The position numbers were made by a program, and so were the translations under genes. From the NCBI GenBank assembly GCA_021030915.1, contig JAGEMR010000009.1, positions 62,001 through 126,000 on the forward strand: DNA of 64,000 nucleotides, given 5' to 3'. Below the pieces are notes generated by a model, which was not told the origin of the DNA, ran no database searches, and was given only the letters and a program-made list of their open reading frames with translations. Shown here piece after piece: positions 8,862 to 19,528 of this stretch. The stretch is from Astrothelium macrocarpum. Taxonomy: Eukaryota; Ascomycota; Dothideomycetes; Trypetheliales; Trypetheliaceae. Each line of letters begins with the position of its first letter. The first letter of the stretch is position 1.

Positions 8862-11133
8862 ATGTATCATTTCAACAGCAGAGGTGGTGGCGACAGCTAT
8901 CGTCCTTCGGATCGCGATCGCGGTAAGGATAGCTATCGTCCGAAGCCGCGAGGGCCTCCTGATGCTCATTCACATCGCAAAGGTACGTACGTCTTGATGA
9001 GCAATCTACTGTCGCTTTTACTCGCAGAAGCGACATGCCTTGACATTAGTTATCGAGAAGGTCTAACGCGATTCTAGATTCGCACAACGACTATGCTCCG
9101 CAGTATGGGAGTCACGACTTCAGCTTCCGCGCCAACCGTCAAGGTCCCAACTTTGACAACTTCACCAATAACCCGACATCGCGTCGCCACAACGAAGATT
9201 CGTATGGTTCACGCTCCAACGGCGCGCCTTCTCGTGGCCAATTTCCCAAAGGACCTCGGTCTGGAGCACACAATCCAAGAGAAGCACATAGTAATCGGCC
9301 CCGCGACCGTCGCGGTGGACGAGGAGGCTTCACGCGCACTCATGATCGCCCTCTTCTGACGGCCAGAAGCGAGGCAACTCCTGAGCGATTGCTGGGCATG
9401 TCCGAGGGAACCCGTCGTTTTAAGCCATTGGAGGAGATCTCCGAAAGCGACACCAGCGAGCCAAGTGACTCTGATGATGACGAGAGTCAATCAGATATGG
9501 AGCCATCGAAAAAGAGAGTCGCGCGTGGCGATGACAAGCCTACTGAAGTTGATGTTCAAGCTGTTCCAAAATGGTCCAACCCAGACCCTTATACAGTCCT
9601 ACCTCCCCCTGATGAGTCCAAGGGAAAGAAGAAGGATGTTGTCAAGATGATTAGAAAGGCCAAGATCATCCAAGAAAAGACCGAGGGCGCTAAGCCAGCC
9701 GCTGCTGAAGATTTCATTTCTTTCGACTTTGGTGATGATGCGTCGGAGAGTGGCAGTACAAGCAGCAACGACATAGTACTCCTCGGCGAGGCTCCTTTGC
9801 GGACCGTGCCAAACCAGCCGTCCAGTACAGTCAATATCCCATCAATAACTTCTCAGTCACGGATCGGTGTTCCTGGTCTCGAATCGAGAATATCCTCCCA
9901 GTATTCACTAGACGAGAACATCGCGCCACGCAGGGAGGCTGGGCCGGTGTCCAAGAAGAGAAAGCGAGATGCTAATTTAGATGGTTCTGTCCGGCCGCTG
10001 TGGCTTGCAATTGATGCGCAATCGGCAAAGCCATGGTGTTCTGCAGATCGATCTGATATACAGGACATGATTCTTTGTTTGCATCATGAGATTTGTGACT
10101 TTTACGACTTCGTAAAGCCACTACCTTTTGAGGCTGAGCTACGCCAGGACCTTATAAACCGCGTTTCGGCAACTATGCAGGAAAAACATGGTGCGCAGAT
10201 CAAATGTTTCGGCTCGTTTGCCTCTGAGCTTTATCTCCCGACTGGAGACATGGATCTTGTAGCACTGTCAAATTTTTTCTTAGAACGACGACGCCCGAAT
10301 CTCGGACAAAATCCTCGTACCATCCGAAAAATCGCGGACAACATTCAGGCAGCTGGTCTTGTGCAGCCACAATCAATGGAGCTCCTACCAAAGGTCAGGG
10401 TACCGCTAGTCAAGTACGTCGATCGTATGACCGGTTTGCGTGTAGATATTTCCTTTGAGAATTTGAATGGTGTCAACGCCATTCAGACATTTGATGCCTG
10501 GAAGAGGGACTATCCTGCATTAACACCGCTTGTCTACGTCATCAAGCAATTTTTGTCGATGCGTGGGCTGAACGAGCTGTTCCTCGGTGGTATGAATAGC
10601 TTCACCATTGTCTGTCTGATTGTCAATCTCTTGCACCATCATCCTTCAATTCGGGATGGGGCCGCGTCTCAACTGGACCGCTTGGGCGAGTTATTGCTTC
10701 ACTTTTTCGATTACTACGGAAACGGATTCGATCCGCTATCAACAGAAATCCGTTTCAATCCACCAAGGCTTGAACACAAAGTATGATATCAAGCATTTTG
10801 TTTCCAGCTCACTTTCAGCGCTAACCACTCCAAAAGCGTCCACGACCGAAGAGCAAACCCCGTCGTCTCTGTGTGATTGACCCCAACGATCCTGGAAATG
10901 ACATTTCACGCGGCAGCGGGCTTAGTGATCTTATCCTCCACATCTTTCGGGAGGCGCATCACACACTCCGTCAGCGAATGAATGAATTGAGTCAACAGAG
11001 TCCATTGCAACGGAGAGGTCGGAGTATCTTGGGCTCTATCATTGGAGGCAACTATACGTCATATGAAAAACAAAGGGAACGTCTTCGAGGACTAGCTCAA
11101 ATGAAGGGTGGCAAGAACGATCAAAAGAAATGA
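8862..11133 (+). CDS. Non-canonical poly(A) polymerase, Trf4/Cid14/PAPD5 type
   Basis: Nuclear nucleotidyltransferase of the TRAMP complex, which adds short poly(A) tails to aberrant RNAs and hands them to the exosome. Exons 8862-8982, 9078-10780 and 10837-11133 give 706 residues. Residues 1 to about 330 are disordered, with Arg/Gly- and Tyr-rich segments and an acidic stretch (SDTSEPSDSDDDESQSD). The catalytic palm carries GSFASELYLPTGDMDLV with metal-binding Asp431 and Asp433, and the third carboxylate is in RVDISFENLNG. The central domain follows (YVIKQFLSMRGLNELFLGGM and SFTIVCLIVNLL), then the PAP-associated motif LCVIDPNDPGNDISRGS, which is created by the second splice. A basic tail ends GGKNDQKK. 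The first exon codes MYHFNSRGGGD. No separate RNA-binding domain is present, consistent with dependence on an Air-type partner. Confidence 0.9.
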
Positions 11134-12623
11134 GAAACAGTGCGGAATCGATTGGAGTCTTCTTCCAATTCTTTCAAATCCACGCTAACCGGTCTTTTAG
11201 TGATTTGACCGGGCAGCTACTTATTATTCGGAGAACCGTACGACGGCGGTTTTACATTCGGCGTTGGGGACTTGATATTGCTCCATGGACATGGGATGAC
11301 TCCGTGATACCCTAATGTGCCACCAGCATCACTACTATATGGAATTGCTTGATGAGCTCTTATATGAGCATGCGTCTACATGCAGACTACCACCAAGCTT
11401 GCATGTATTTTGCCACTGGAAGTGGCTACGATGTACCAACATTGTTTATGGGCCTAAAGCGTTTATGGGGGCTGACCCGTTTGCTGGCCATTAGTCACTC
11501 GAAATGATTCTATACTGCATACCTACTTTCCGTAGGTCTTCGAGCCAACGTGCTTCCACCGTTGACCCTGTTCTGACACCGTGACAATTGACCGTCTGAA
11601 CTAACAAATCTCGGGTGTTTTTCTACTGACGACTAACTCGGGAGACTAGGGCTCGGAGTTCTTTTGGAAGATGGCGGAAATTAGCACAGTAAGTGCAAAT
11701 GCCATTCACGGGCATTATAATGGGCCCGCGAATTACAACCATCCAGTGGGATTTAAATCCTCTACAAGTCACTGGCTTCATTGTTGGCGCCCTGTCAGCC
11801 TACTGTATTCGACGACGGCAGGTCTTGTAGGTTGTTCCTGTCGAGTCAGGCCAGTTTGTATCAATCAAGCATCGAAAATTGCTTGCTAGCTGCTGGCTAT
11901 GCAGGCGACGCGCTTCTAACATGGCGCACTTGGTCGTGGCTAGGATTTGGTCCTTATTCGAAACAGAATTCCTTTCGTTCGAGCAAAAGCTGATTCGACG
12001 TTGCTAATGTTTCCAGACCAGAGTTGAGATTCGGTATCGTTATGAACAGTTTTGTTCACGCGACGCATATCGCTTTTCATCTCATCCAGCCTCACACCTT
12101 GTCCAAGACCTGTCCTCGCTTCTGCGAACAGAATTGGCTATTTTTTCTCATCCATCCATCTGCTTGACGCGGGGGTTGGGGGAGAATTGAATCGGGCATG
12201 TTCGTATCAGGCGTCCACTTTCAAACATGTAGCCAATCAATTGAACCCATGCTTGAGTTGAAGACGCTTTCATGAGATCCTGATGCTGATAGTGAGGAGC
12301 CCTATACTGGTCTAGACTTTCACCGCAGGATCATTGGAATAGCCAGTATGATCACCACCGCCGTATATACTCAGGTGCGATACGAGCATGTCACAGATTT
12401 ATGCGTGATTCATAAAAATAGTGATTTGATGCTGGGATTGCCCCACCAGGCGCATTGAAGACGCCTTTTTGCTGCGACTCATTTCAGCCCGATCAAAACA
12501 AACCCCACTACTCCGACCTTCTCCCTGCATGTCCCTTTAGTCATTCCCTATCTTTCTGCCTCTTTTCTCTCCATCGCAATCAAAAATCAACATATCCGAC
12601 AAAGTCTCTCTCCACTTAACGTT
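11134..12623. other. Intergenic between poly(A) polymerase and profilin genes
   Basis: About 1.5 kb. It starts with the poly(A) polymerase 3' flank and ends with a CT-rich profilin promoter and leader (roughly 12500-12600). A weak short-gene candidate with a good donor (ATG at 11671) is discussed in the findings; it is not supported well enough to list as a gene. Confidence 0.5.
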
Positions 12624-13333
12624 ATGTCTTGGCAAGGTGCTGCTCTTTTCTGTTCCCCACGTCTGAACTTATTACGCTGACAGTCGACTACAGCCTACGT
12701 AGATCAAAGGTGAATACAAAACCTTTGACCGGACCAAGGGATCGTATTCTGACGATATGATAGCCTCGTCGGCACTGGCAACATCGACAAAGCTGCTATC
12801 TTCAATGCAGAAGGAAACAGTGTGTGGGCATCTTCCACAGGCTTCACCGTAAGTCCATTATTTCCGGGCCAGAAAAAGCAAAAGAAGCACATCGCACTTG
12901 ATGGTTGTTTACGCTGCCCATTCATCGACGAATGAAGGGCTACAGTGGCAATGGAATCGGTAGTAACTTCGACCAGGTCGCCCCACAAGAGATGAAGGAG
13001 GTTGTCACAGCATATAAGGACAAGGGAGATGCGAACGGTGTTAAGCAGGTTCAGAGCACCGGTCTGCACGTTGCTGGAGAGCGATACGTCGTCCTGAAGG
13101 CAGACGAACGGAGTTTGTACGGGAAAAAGGTGGGTCACTACCATTCACTTGTCCCTCTTGCATCGATTGGCACGCAAACTAATTGAAATCTTTCTTAGGG
13201 CAAGGAAGGAATTGTCATTGTCAAGACTACTCAGGCCATCCTCGTCACGCATTATCCGGAGACTGTGCAGCCTGGATCTGCGGCCAACACGGTGGAACAA
13301 CTTGGAGATTATCTCATCAGCGTCGGATACTAG
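12624..13333 (+). CDS. Profilin
   Basis: Small actin-monomer-binding protein that feeds ATP-actin to formins and binds poly-proline and phosphoinositides in the cytosol. Five exons, 12624-12636, 12694-12709, 12764-12848, 12977-13129 and 13199-13333, give 133 residues, the normal size. The start MSWQAYVDQSLVGTGNIDKA, with the conserved Trp3 and Tyr6 of the poly-proline site, is assembled from three exons of 13, 16 and 85 nt. EEGNS-like and SVWASSTGFT segments follow, then GERYVVLKADERSLYGKKGK and VKTTQAILVTHYPE, and the tail GDYLISVGY carries the C-terminal helix. Intron 3 (128 nt) has an earlier CTACAG acceptor that leads to a stop; the CCAG at 12976 keeps the frame. The leader is CT-rich, as expected for strong expression. 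Confidence 0.95.
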
Positions 13334-13752
13334 GCGGGGCATGAATACAGCATGGAGAGGGAGCGCTGCAGAGACGAAGATTTCTAAGCGATGATTCACG
13401 AATGTGCATAAAAAGATGGGGTTCTTCCTTTGGGGTATCAAGTTTTAATGTTCCTTCAAGATGCTACCCAAGGTTTGAACTTGTCTATAGATTTTGCTGC
13501 GAAACAATCAATCATGCAGAGATACTCGTTTGACTTCCAAGTCTGTCCGTGATACACGATTTTTTCTTTCTAGAAGAAACGTCTGCTCTGGTTTGTGCTT
13601 GACGTTGGGTAATCTACTTTAGATAGAAGAATAGATTGATTGCTGCAACGATTTTCGGCCGCAGCTCAAGACTTGCTCCTGATTCTCACCACCTTCAACC
13701 CCCACCATCATTCTTCTTCCACTCCTCAAATTCACCTGCTCGCCCGACCACA
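13334..13752. other. Short intergenic between profilin and SR-protein genes
   Basis: 420 bases, tandem orientation. It holds the profilin 3' flank and the promoter of the SR-like gene. Nothing else seen. Confidence 0.6.
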
Positions 13753-15003
13753 ATGCCTTCAGATTCTCCCCAATCACGCAGCGTTACGCCTCGAGGCCGG
13801 TCGCGCACTCCCTCTCGAACACCGTCTCGCACGCGCTCACCTTCACCAGCGCGTCGACGGTCCAGATCCCTACACGCAGATTCTCGCTCTCGTTCTGTGG
13901 ATCGCTCCCCTTCTCCACGAAGCGACAGACACGACGCGCGAAATGGCTATCGCAGAAGAAGTCCAAGCTACACGTCTCAAAGAAGCTATTCACGCAGCAG
14001 GAGTCGAGGCAGAGGGGGCAGATGGAGGAGTCGGAGCTACAGTCGAAGCCCCAGTCGCGAAACCCAGCCTCCGAGAAGCTCAAAGGTCAGCATAAGACAA
14101 GTCTGCGATGAACATTATATGCTCAAACATAGCTCTAACACTATCCAGATCGTCGTTGAAAAGCTCACGAAGAACGTTAATGAAAATCACCTGAGCGAAA
14201 TCTTTGGCGCCTACGGTTCCATCCAAGATGTCGATCTCCCCATGAACAAACAATGTAAGCCCTGCTTCCCCTTCCCCTTTCCCCTTTCTGTCCCCTACTC
14301 TCCTCCCATTCAGGTCCACTGACCCCACTTCTCCCATCCAGTCATGACCAACCGCGGCATAGCCTATATCCTCTACGCTACCCCCTCCGCTGCTGAGTCC
14401 GCCATCGCCCACATGCACGACGCCCAACTCGACGGCGCCGATCTCACTGTCTCCATCGTCTTGCCGCGCCGCCGCTTCCTGCGCGACCCACCCCCTGCCC
14501 GCCGTCCCTTACCTCCGCAACAGCCTCCACCATCACAATCATACCCACGTTACGAGTCTCGTGGTGGTCCACCTCCACCGCGCAACGCTGGACCTCCGCC
14601 AGGACCTCCACAGTACGGCGGAGGATACGGTGGCGGTGGAAGGTATCGCTCGCCAGGCCCGCCGTCGTATCGCTCGCCGCCGCCGCCAAGGGGTCGGTAC
14701 GGGCGCACTGGCCGAGCTGGCGATGACACGTATCGTCCGCGCTCGCTGTCGCGGAGTCGCACAAGGAGTCGGTCGCCACCTCGACGCGAGAGGGAGCGGT
14801 CGTGGGAAAGAGACAGCTGGCGGTCGCGGACACGATCGCGGAGCAGGTCGCCGAGAAGAAGGGGGTACGATGCTTCGCCGCAGAGGGGAAGGAGAGGTGG
14901 TGGTGCGGGTGGGGAGAGGAGGGGTAGGAGGAGGAGTCCGAGTTATAGTAGTTATAGTAGCTACAGTGAGAGGAGTCGGAGTCGCGGAAGGGGGAGGAGG
15001 TGA
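13753..15003 (+). CDS. SR-type RNA-binding protein, RNPS1-like (RS domain - RRM - RS domain)
   Basis: Nuclear RNA-binding protein with the layout of RNPS1, a splicing activator and exon-junction factor. Exons 13753-14085, 14149-14254 and 14342-15003 give 366 residues. Residues 1-111 are a Ser-Arg-Pro domain (SRTPSRTPSRTRSPSP and similar). A single RRM follows: RNP2 is IVVEKLTKNV, then HLSEIFGAYGSIQDVDLP. The RNP1 region is RGIAYILYA, diverged from the K/R-G-F/Y-G/A-F/Y-V consensus. The C-terminal part is proline-rich, then Gly/Tyr-rich, then a second RS domain ending SYSERSRSRGRGRR. Intron 1 is 63 nt with no in-frame stop, so its retention would add 21 residues to the protein rather than truncate it. 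Orthology to RNPS1 rather than another one-RRM SR protein is inferred from the layout. Confidence 0.82.
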
Positions 15004-15282
15004 GGGGGAGAAGCGAGGGAGTGGGTGATGGGTTGAGATCGAGGGTGAGGGAATGTTGTCCAGACGAGCAAAACGAGCAAGGCTATTGGTGGGCGTAGTT
15101 ATGGGATCAATGAGACGTCTCTAGGGTTGATGGATTTAGCATTGAGTTACTGTATCTGGCTGCCAGATCGTGGAAGAAGAGGCTTGCTCACTTTGCAGCA
15201 AAAGGAAAGTCAGATCTTGTAGTCATCTTGTAAATTAGTCTAGCGATAGAAAACCCATCAGTCATATTTGCAACTCTATTCC

Positions 15283-16762
15283 CTACCCTGGATACTCCCT
15301 TGTCTTATGCACCAGTCTCCCCTTTACCCACACCGCCACCGTATTTCGATCGTCCCCATTATACAACCACTTCGATATTCTCTCCTCCCAGCTCTCCCAT
15401 CCAAACACATCCACCAATCCGCCCTCGTCCCCTTCCGCCTCCCCCTCCTTGGTTACCCCACCCAACACAACCATCTGCGCATCCCACTCCATCCCAACTT
15501 CAAACCCACCCACCCTCCCTTCCAACCCCAATGCCCTCGCACCACCCCTCGTCGCCATCCACAACGCCTCCGCATCCGCCAACTTCACTCTCTGCCTCCG
15601 CTCCTCTCCATCCTCCTCCATCGCCACATGCCGACTCACGAATACTGCCTCTCTCGCGGCAACCAAAATGCTCGCACTATACCCACCACTCACATCCGTG
15701 CCCAACCCCACCGTCACCCCATCCTCCACCAATCTCCGCACCTTCGCCCGGCCACTGCCCAGCGCGGAATTACTCACAGGACAGTGCGACACGCTCGCAC
15801 CACGCTCCCGCATCAAACTCCGCTCCTCGGCGTTAATGTGAATCGCATGCGCAAGCACCGTCTTCGGCCCCAACAGACCCACAGAGTCGTACACGGCGGT
15901 GTAGTTGGGCTGATGCGGGAAGAGCTTGCGCACGAGCTCCAGCTCCGCCGTGTTCTCCGCGATGTGCGTCTGCACGGGGAGGTCGCGGGCGTGGGCGAGC
16001 TGGGCGTGCTGCGTGAGGGCGGCGTGGGTGCAGGACGGGGCGAAGCGCGGGGTGATGATTGGGGTGATGAGGGCGTGGGCGGGATCGATGGAGTCGATGT
16101 GCGCGATGCAGGCTTTGGTGGCGGAGAGCGCGTCGTCGGGGGAAGGATCGCGGTAGTGGGCGGGGGAGAGGTCGGTGTCCATGCAGACGCGGCCGATGAA
16201 GGCGCGTTGGCCGCGTGCGAGGCAGGTGGAGGCGAGGAAGTTGGTGGCGGGGACGTGGATGGTGGCGTAGTAGGCGGCGGTGGTGGTGCCGTGGGAGAGG
16301 GTGCGGGCGACGATGCGTGGATAGATGAGGTGCGCGCGGGAGAGGGAGGAGAGGGAGGATTCGATGGGGTAGGTGTACGTTTCGAGCCAGTCGAGGAGAG
16401 TGCTTTTGCCAAAGATGCCGGCGTTGGGGTATTGAGGAGCGTGGATGTGGGTGTCTAGAAAAGTGTGAACACGTGCATTTGCTATCATGAATATTGATTG
16501 ATGTGGCATTGTGGTTGATACTGGCTATCTACTTACCTATGAAGCCTGGAAAAAAGAAGCCATGACCCTTGATTTTCACAACCTCTGCGTCCTCCCAATC
16601 GTGCGTCCTTAAGACCGAAGCTATGTCGTCCACAGCTCGTTCAATGAAGTCAATTTTGCCAGCCTCGCCGACTCCTATCGCACCTGAGGGACAGATTTCA
16701 AGTTCCTGTAGTGACTTGCAGTGGGCAAAGGCACCCACGTAAACATATCGCTGCAGCCCCAT
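15283..16762 (-). CDS. Guanine deaminase
   Basis: Zinc amidohydrolase that converts guanine to xanthine and ammonia in purine salvage/catabolism. Exons 16762-16537 and 16454-15283 give 465 residues, close to the family norm. The splice joins PGFI to DTHIHAPQYPN and so creates the H-x-H zinc-binding motif. The rest of the active site is visible: SHGTTTAAYYATIH, LPVQTHIAEN, TVLAHAIHI (third metal His) and VGLGTDVSGGYSAS (catalytic Asp). The retained intron is open in one frame, so the reading frame continues upstream of the splice and would tempt an annotator to start at MPHQSIFM. That would delete the N-terminal beta-sandwich coded by exon 1. The 3' half is GC-rich and throws long antisense frames. 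Confidence 0.93.
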
Positions 16763-17052
16763 GAAAGGATAATGTTAATCAGTGATTCTAATTTGGACCT
16801 TGTAGCGGAGAGTCAACTGGATGGGTCCTGCAGCCGACTGTACATGCCTGGTGATTGTTTTTGTTAAATAATCAAGGTGCAAAGAGAGCAAATTTTGTGG
16901 TCAAGATTGGCGTTGTGCACATTTCTGACGTGATTGGCTGAAAGAGCTACTTTCCGTAAAAGGCAGTCCGACGCGGCGGCGAACGGCGCCTTCCGTTGGT
17001 TTCTCTGTTTGATGCCGGCATTCTCTCGCTCACATCCATTTTCTTGTCTATT

Positions 17053-19060
17053 TTAGAGAGTATAATCATGAATACCCGTCGGTCCACTGTCGTTGTAGTC
17101 AGTCCGATTCATATATCCCTTATTTGTGCCTTGATCCACAACAAACAAGACTTTGGCGGCAACTTGAGCACCTAGAAATGCAGCCTCTTCATAGCCAAAT
17201 TCTTTCCACTCAGGGAAGTACTCGGGAATCTTGACCGTCTTGATGCTGGTTGGTGTTTGGCCATGGGAAGAGTGTGTGTTGTGGCCGTGATGTGGGGTGA
17301 GGGAAGATGAAGATGGATTTAGATGTGGTACCTGAGCAGTCGTTGCAGCAAGGAGCAATGGATTGACGTGGCTACCATGTGATGGCTGCATCTGTGGCTG
17401 CGGAGTATTTGCTCCTGTTCCGGTGGGCGTTGAAATGTTTGATGGAATTTCTGATGTAAAAATTGTTGCGGATGATGGTGAAATCAAGTATTTGTTCGTC
17501 AGTGTAAGCATCAGTGCCTCTTTGAATCCTGCGATTTATCAGCAACCGCAAGTCCAAATAGACATGCATAATACCTCTAATCTTAGACCCATTCCCACAA
17601 ATTACCAGAGAATCCCAGAGCTCCGATCGCTTATTAACCTCTTCGACTGACATGATCACTCGATGAACAGCGTCTGCTATCCTCTCAATAATGCCGTCTG
17701 AGGTAGCCTGAAACCTCTCAAGACCAACTTCAATTTCACGTCTAATAATGCCTCTGGCGGTCATTCGGTTTTGGCCTTCACCATCAGTACCATTTGCACC
17801 GTCTACCACTACTGCTTGTACGTCTTTGTGCGAGCTCTCATCAAGTCTAGCTTGTGCCTCAGCCATCTCGTCACCACTAAGATTCTTTTCCTTGAGGGCA
17901 TCTAGAAGAGCATGGTCTTCGTATAGGAAGCTGTTACGCTCTCGTTTGGAATTAGGCAGTCTCATAGTCTTTGGTTGCTGAGCGGTTGCATCGGAGCCCT
18001 TCTTCTTGGCTGCAACCTTGTCGGCCTTTTCTTTTTCTTTCCGGGCTAGATATTCATTCATCTTGCCACCCGTGACTATGCTTGCAACATCAAGCACGCC
18101 CTCGTTATCTTCTTCATCTTTGAATTCATCACCAACTTGGGTGTCAGGACCTGGTCCGATGGGAGCATTTCCCATTGCGCCCGCCGTATTTCGCTGACCT
18201 GGACCCGAGCCAGTAGCACCAGTAGAAGCTGCAGCAGCAGGATTGCTGATGGGATCTTCCTTGCTTTCTGCTGATCCTGGAAGAGGTATATCTGGGGGGA
18301 GAATCTCACATATCTGACTGCGCTTTAATTGCTCGCACATTTCGCGTTTGAATCCGCGTGGACCAAGTAATTGGACGAGACGTTGCGTCATTGCCTCTCC
18401 TCCGGTATTGGGTATCGCGATACCTCGGCCTCTGTCATGGATGAGAAAGTCACTAACAGCAGTAATATCAGATTTATCCAGTCCAACATCTATTACTGTT
18501 GCGGTATGGCATCCAAAAGCATAACAAGATGCCATGGCCGAGTCCATGAGCGCGAATGCTGGAATCTTGAATCTCTCAAAAAAGAATTGGGCAAGCTTTT
18601 CATGGTCTCGCGGTGTCCAGGCGGGTTGGGAAATGAGGATGATTGGAGTATGAAAAGGAGGGTTTAATGTATTATAGACGTGGTTCATCAAGGCGTAAAA
18701 GCACGGCCAATCTGTAATTCTTCCCGCAGTAATCGGCCATACCGCCCCTTCTTCTGAGACAAAGTCCTCTTCCAGAGCTAGATTCTCCTCTCCATGACTT
18801 GTGGACTCGCCCCCTGTAGAGAGACCATTCGACTGTCGTGCCTTGACACGAATCTTGTATGGCTCATATTGACCAGTTTTTTCTGCTGGGAACATGCGCG
18901 AACGGACTCTGATTCTGGCCGGAGTAAAAGATTCAGGTAGACCAAGCTGGGCGAGAGTAGTCAAGGACCCTGGAGCGATCACCTAGAGTTCGTTAGGAAC
19001 TTGTAAATCATGTCGTGAGATTTCGCCTACAATGATCTGGTCATCCTTGAATGCCGGCAT
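17053..19060 (-). CDS. ARP9: Actin-related protein 9, chromatin-remodelling complex subunit
   Basis: Actin-fold subunit that pairs with Arp7-type partners on the HSA helix of SWI/SNF and RSC ATPases in the nucleus. Exons 19060-19031, 18982-17575 and 17528-17053 give 637 residues. The first exon codes just MPAFKDDQII and is followed by VIAPGSLTTLAQLGLPESFT, a family hallmark. Actin-like pieces include ILISQPAWTPRDHEKLAQFF, ALMDSAMASCYAFG, ATVIDVGLDKSDITAVSDF (phosphate-2-like) and LWDSLVICGNGSKIRGF. A long charged insertion lies between about residues 240 and 400 (DEFKDEEDNEGVL, RKEKEKADKVAAKKKG). A Ser/His/Pro-rich insertion lies near the C-terminus. The canonical nucleotide-binding motif at the N-terminus is degenerate, consistent with non-hydrolysing ARPs. 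It is divergent with NTE1. Confidence 0.88.
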
Positions 19061-19528
19061 GACGACCACGGCCACAGCGACACTTGTTTATGATCACGCG
19101 AAGGGAATGGTCGTCTGATTCACGATGCGGATTCAAGACATGCAGTGAGGGCAGCCACCAGCTACATACATACATGCACAGATGCGGGCCGAGAACGAAA
19201 ACGCGACGCGCGCAACAAGAATTATGTAATCATGCCAAGCGAAATGTCCTTGACCTTTTGTCCGAAACAGGATTCCCAGCTAGTCACAAGGAGTCCAACA
19301 CTTTGAAGTTCGTAGACTTGATGTGCATTCCTTCTATCACAAACTCGACATTTGCCCCACTATCACATCTAGCCAAAGTCAACCACGATGTTGGCAGATG
19401 TTCTCGTCGATACGCTCCATCCATTCCCGATTCGGACATCGGCCTTCATCTGGATAACGAGATAATCTTTGTGCGGATCCTCGCTGAGACTGCTTGTCAG
19501 CTTGGACCCGCTATATGAGGCTGTCGAT
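19061..19528. other. Divergent promoter region between ARP9 and NTE1
   Basis: 470 bases separating the two starts. A 144-codon plus-strand frame (19084-19518) runs through it but has no family resemblance and overlaps the NTE1 start region in another frame. No repeat seen. Confidence 0.55.

Noticed and set aside
12849..12976. Earlier acceptor CTACAG (near 12946) for profilin intron 3
   Set aside because: It leads to a stop within six codons; the later CCAG at 12976 continues the conserved profilin frame.
13640..14095. Overlapping frame in the RS-domain exon
   Set aside because: Arises from repetitive Ser/Arg codons read in another frame.
15268..16458. Long plus-strand open frame (396 codons) antisense to guanine deaminase
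   Set aside because: Composition is His/Pro- then Gly/Val-rich, as expected from the complement of GC-ending codons. The minus strand encodes a full amidohydrolase with all metal ligands.
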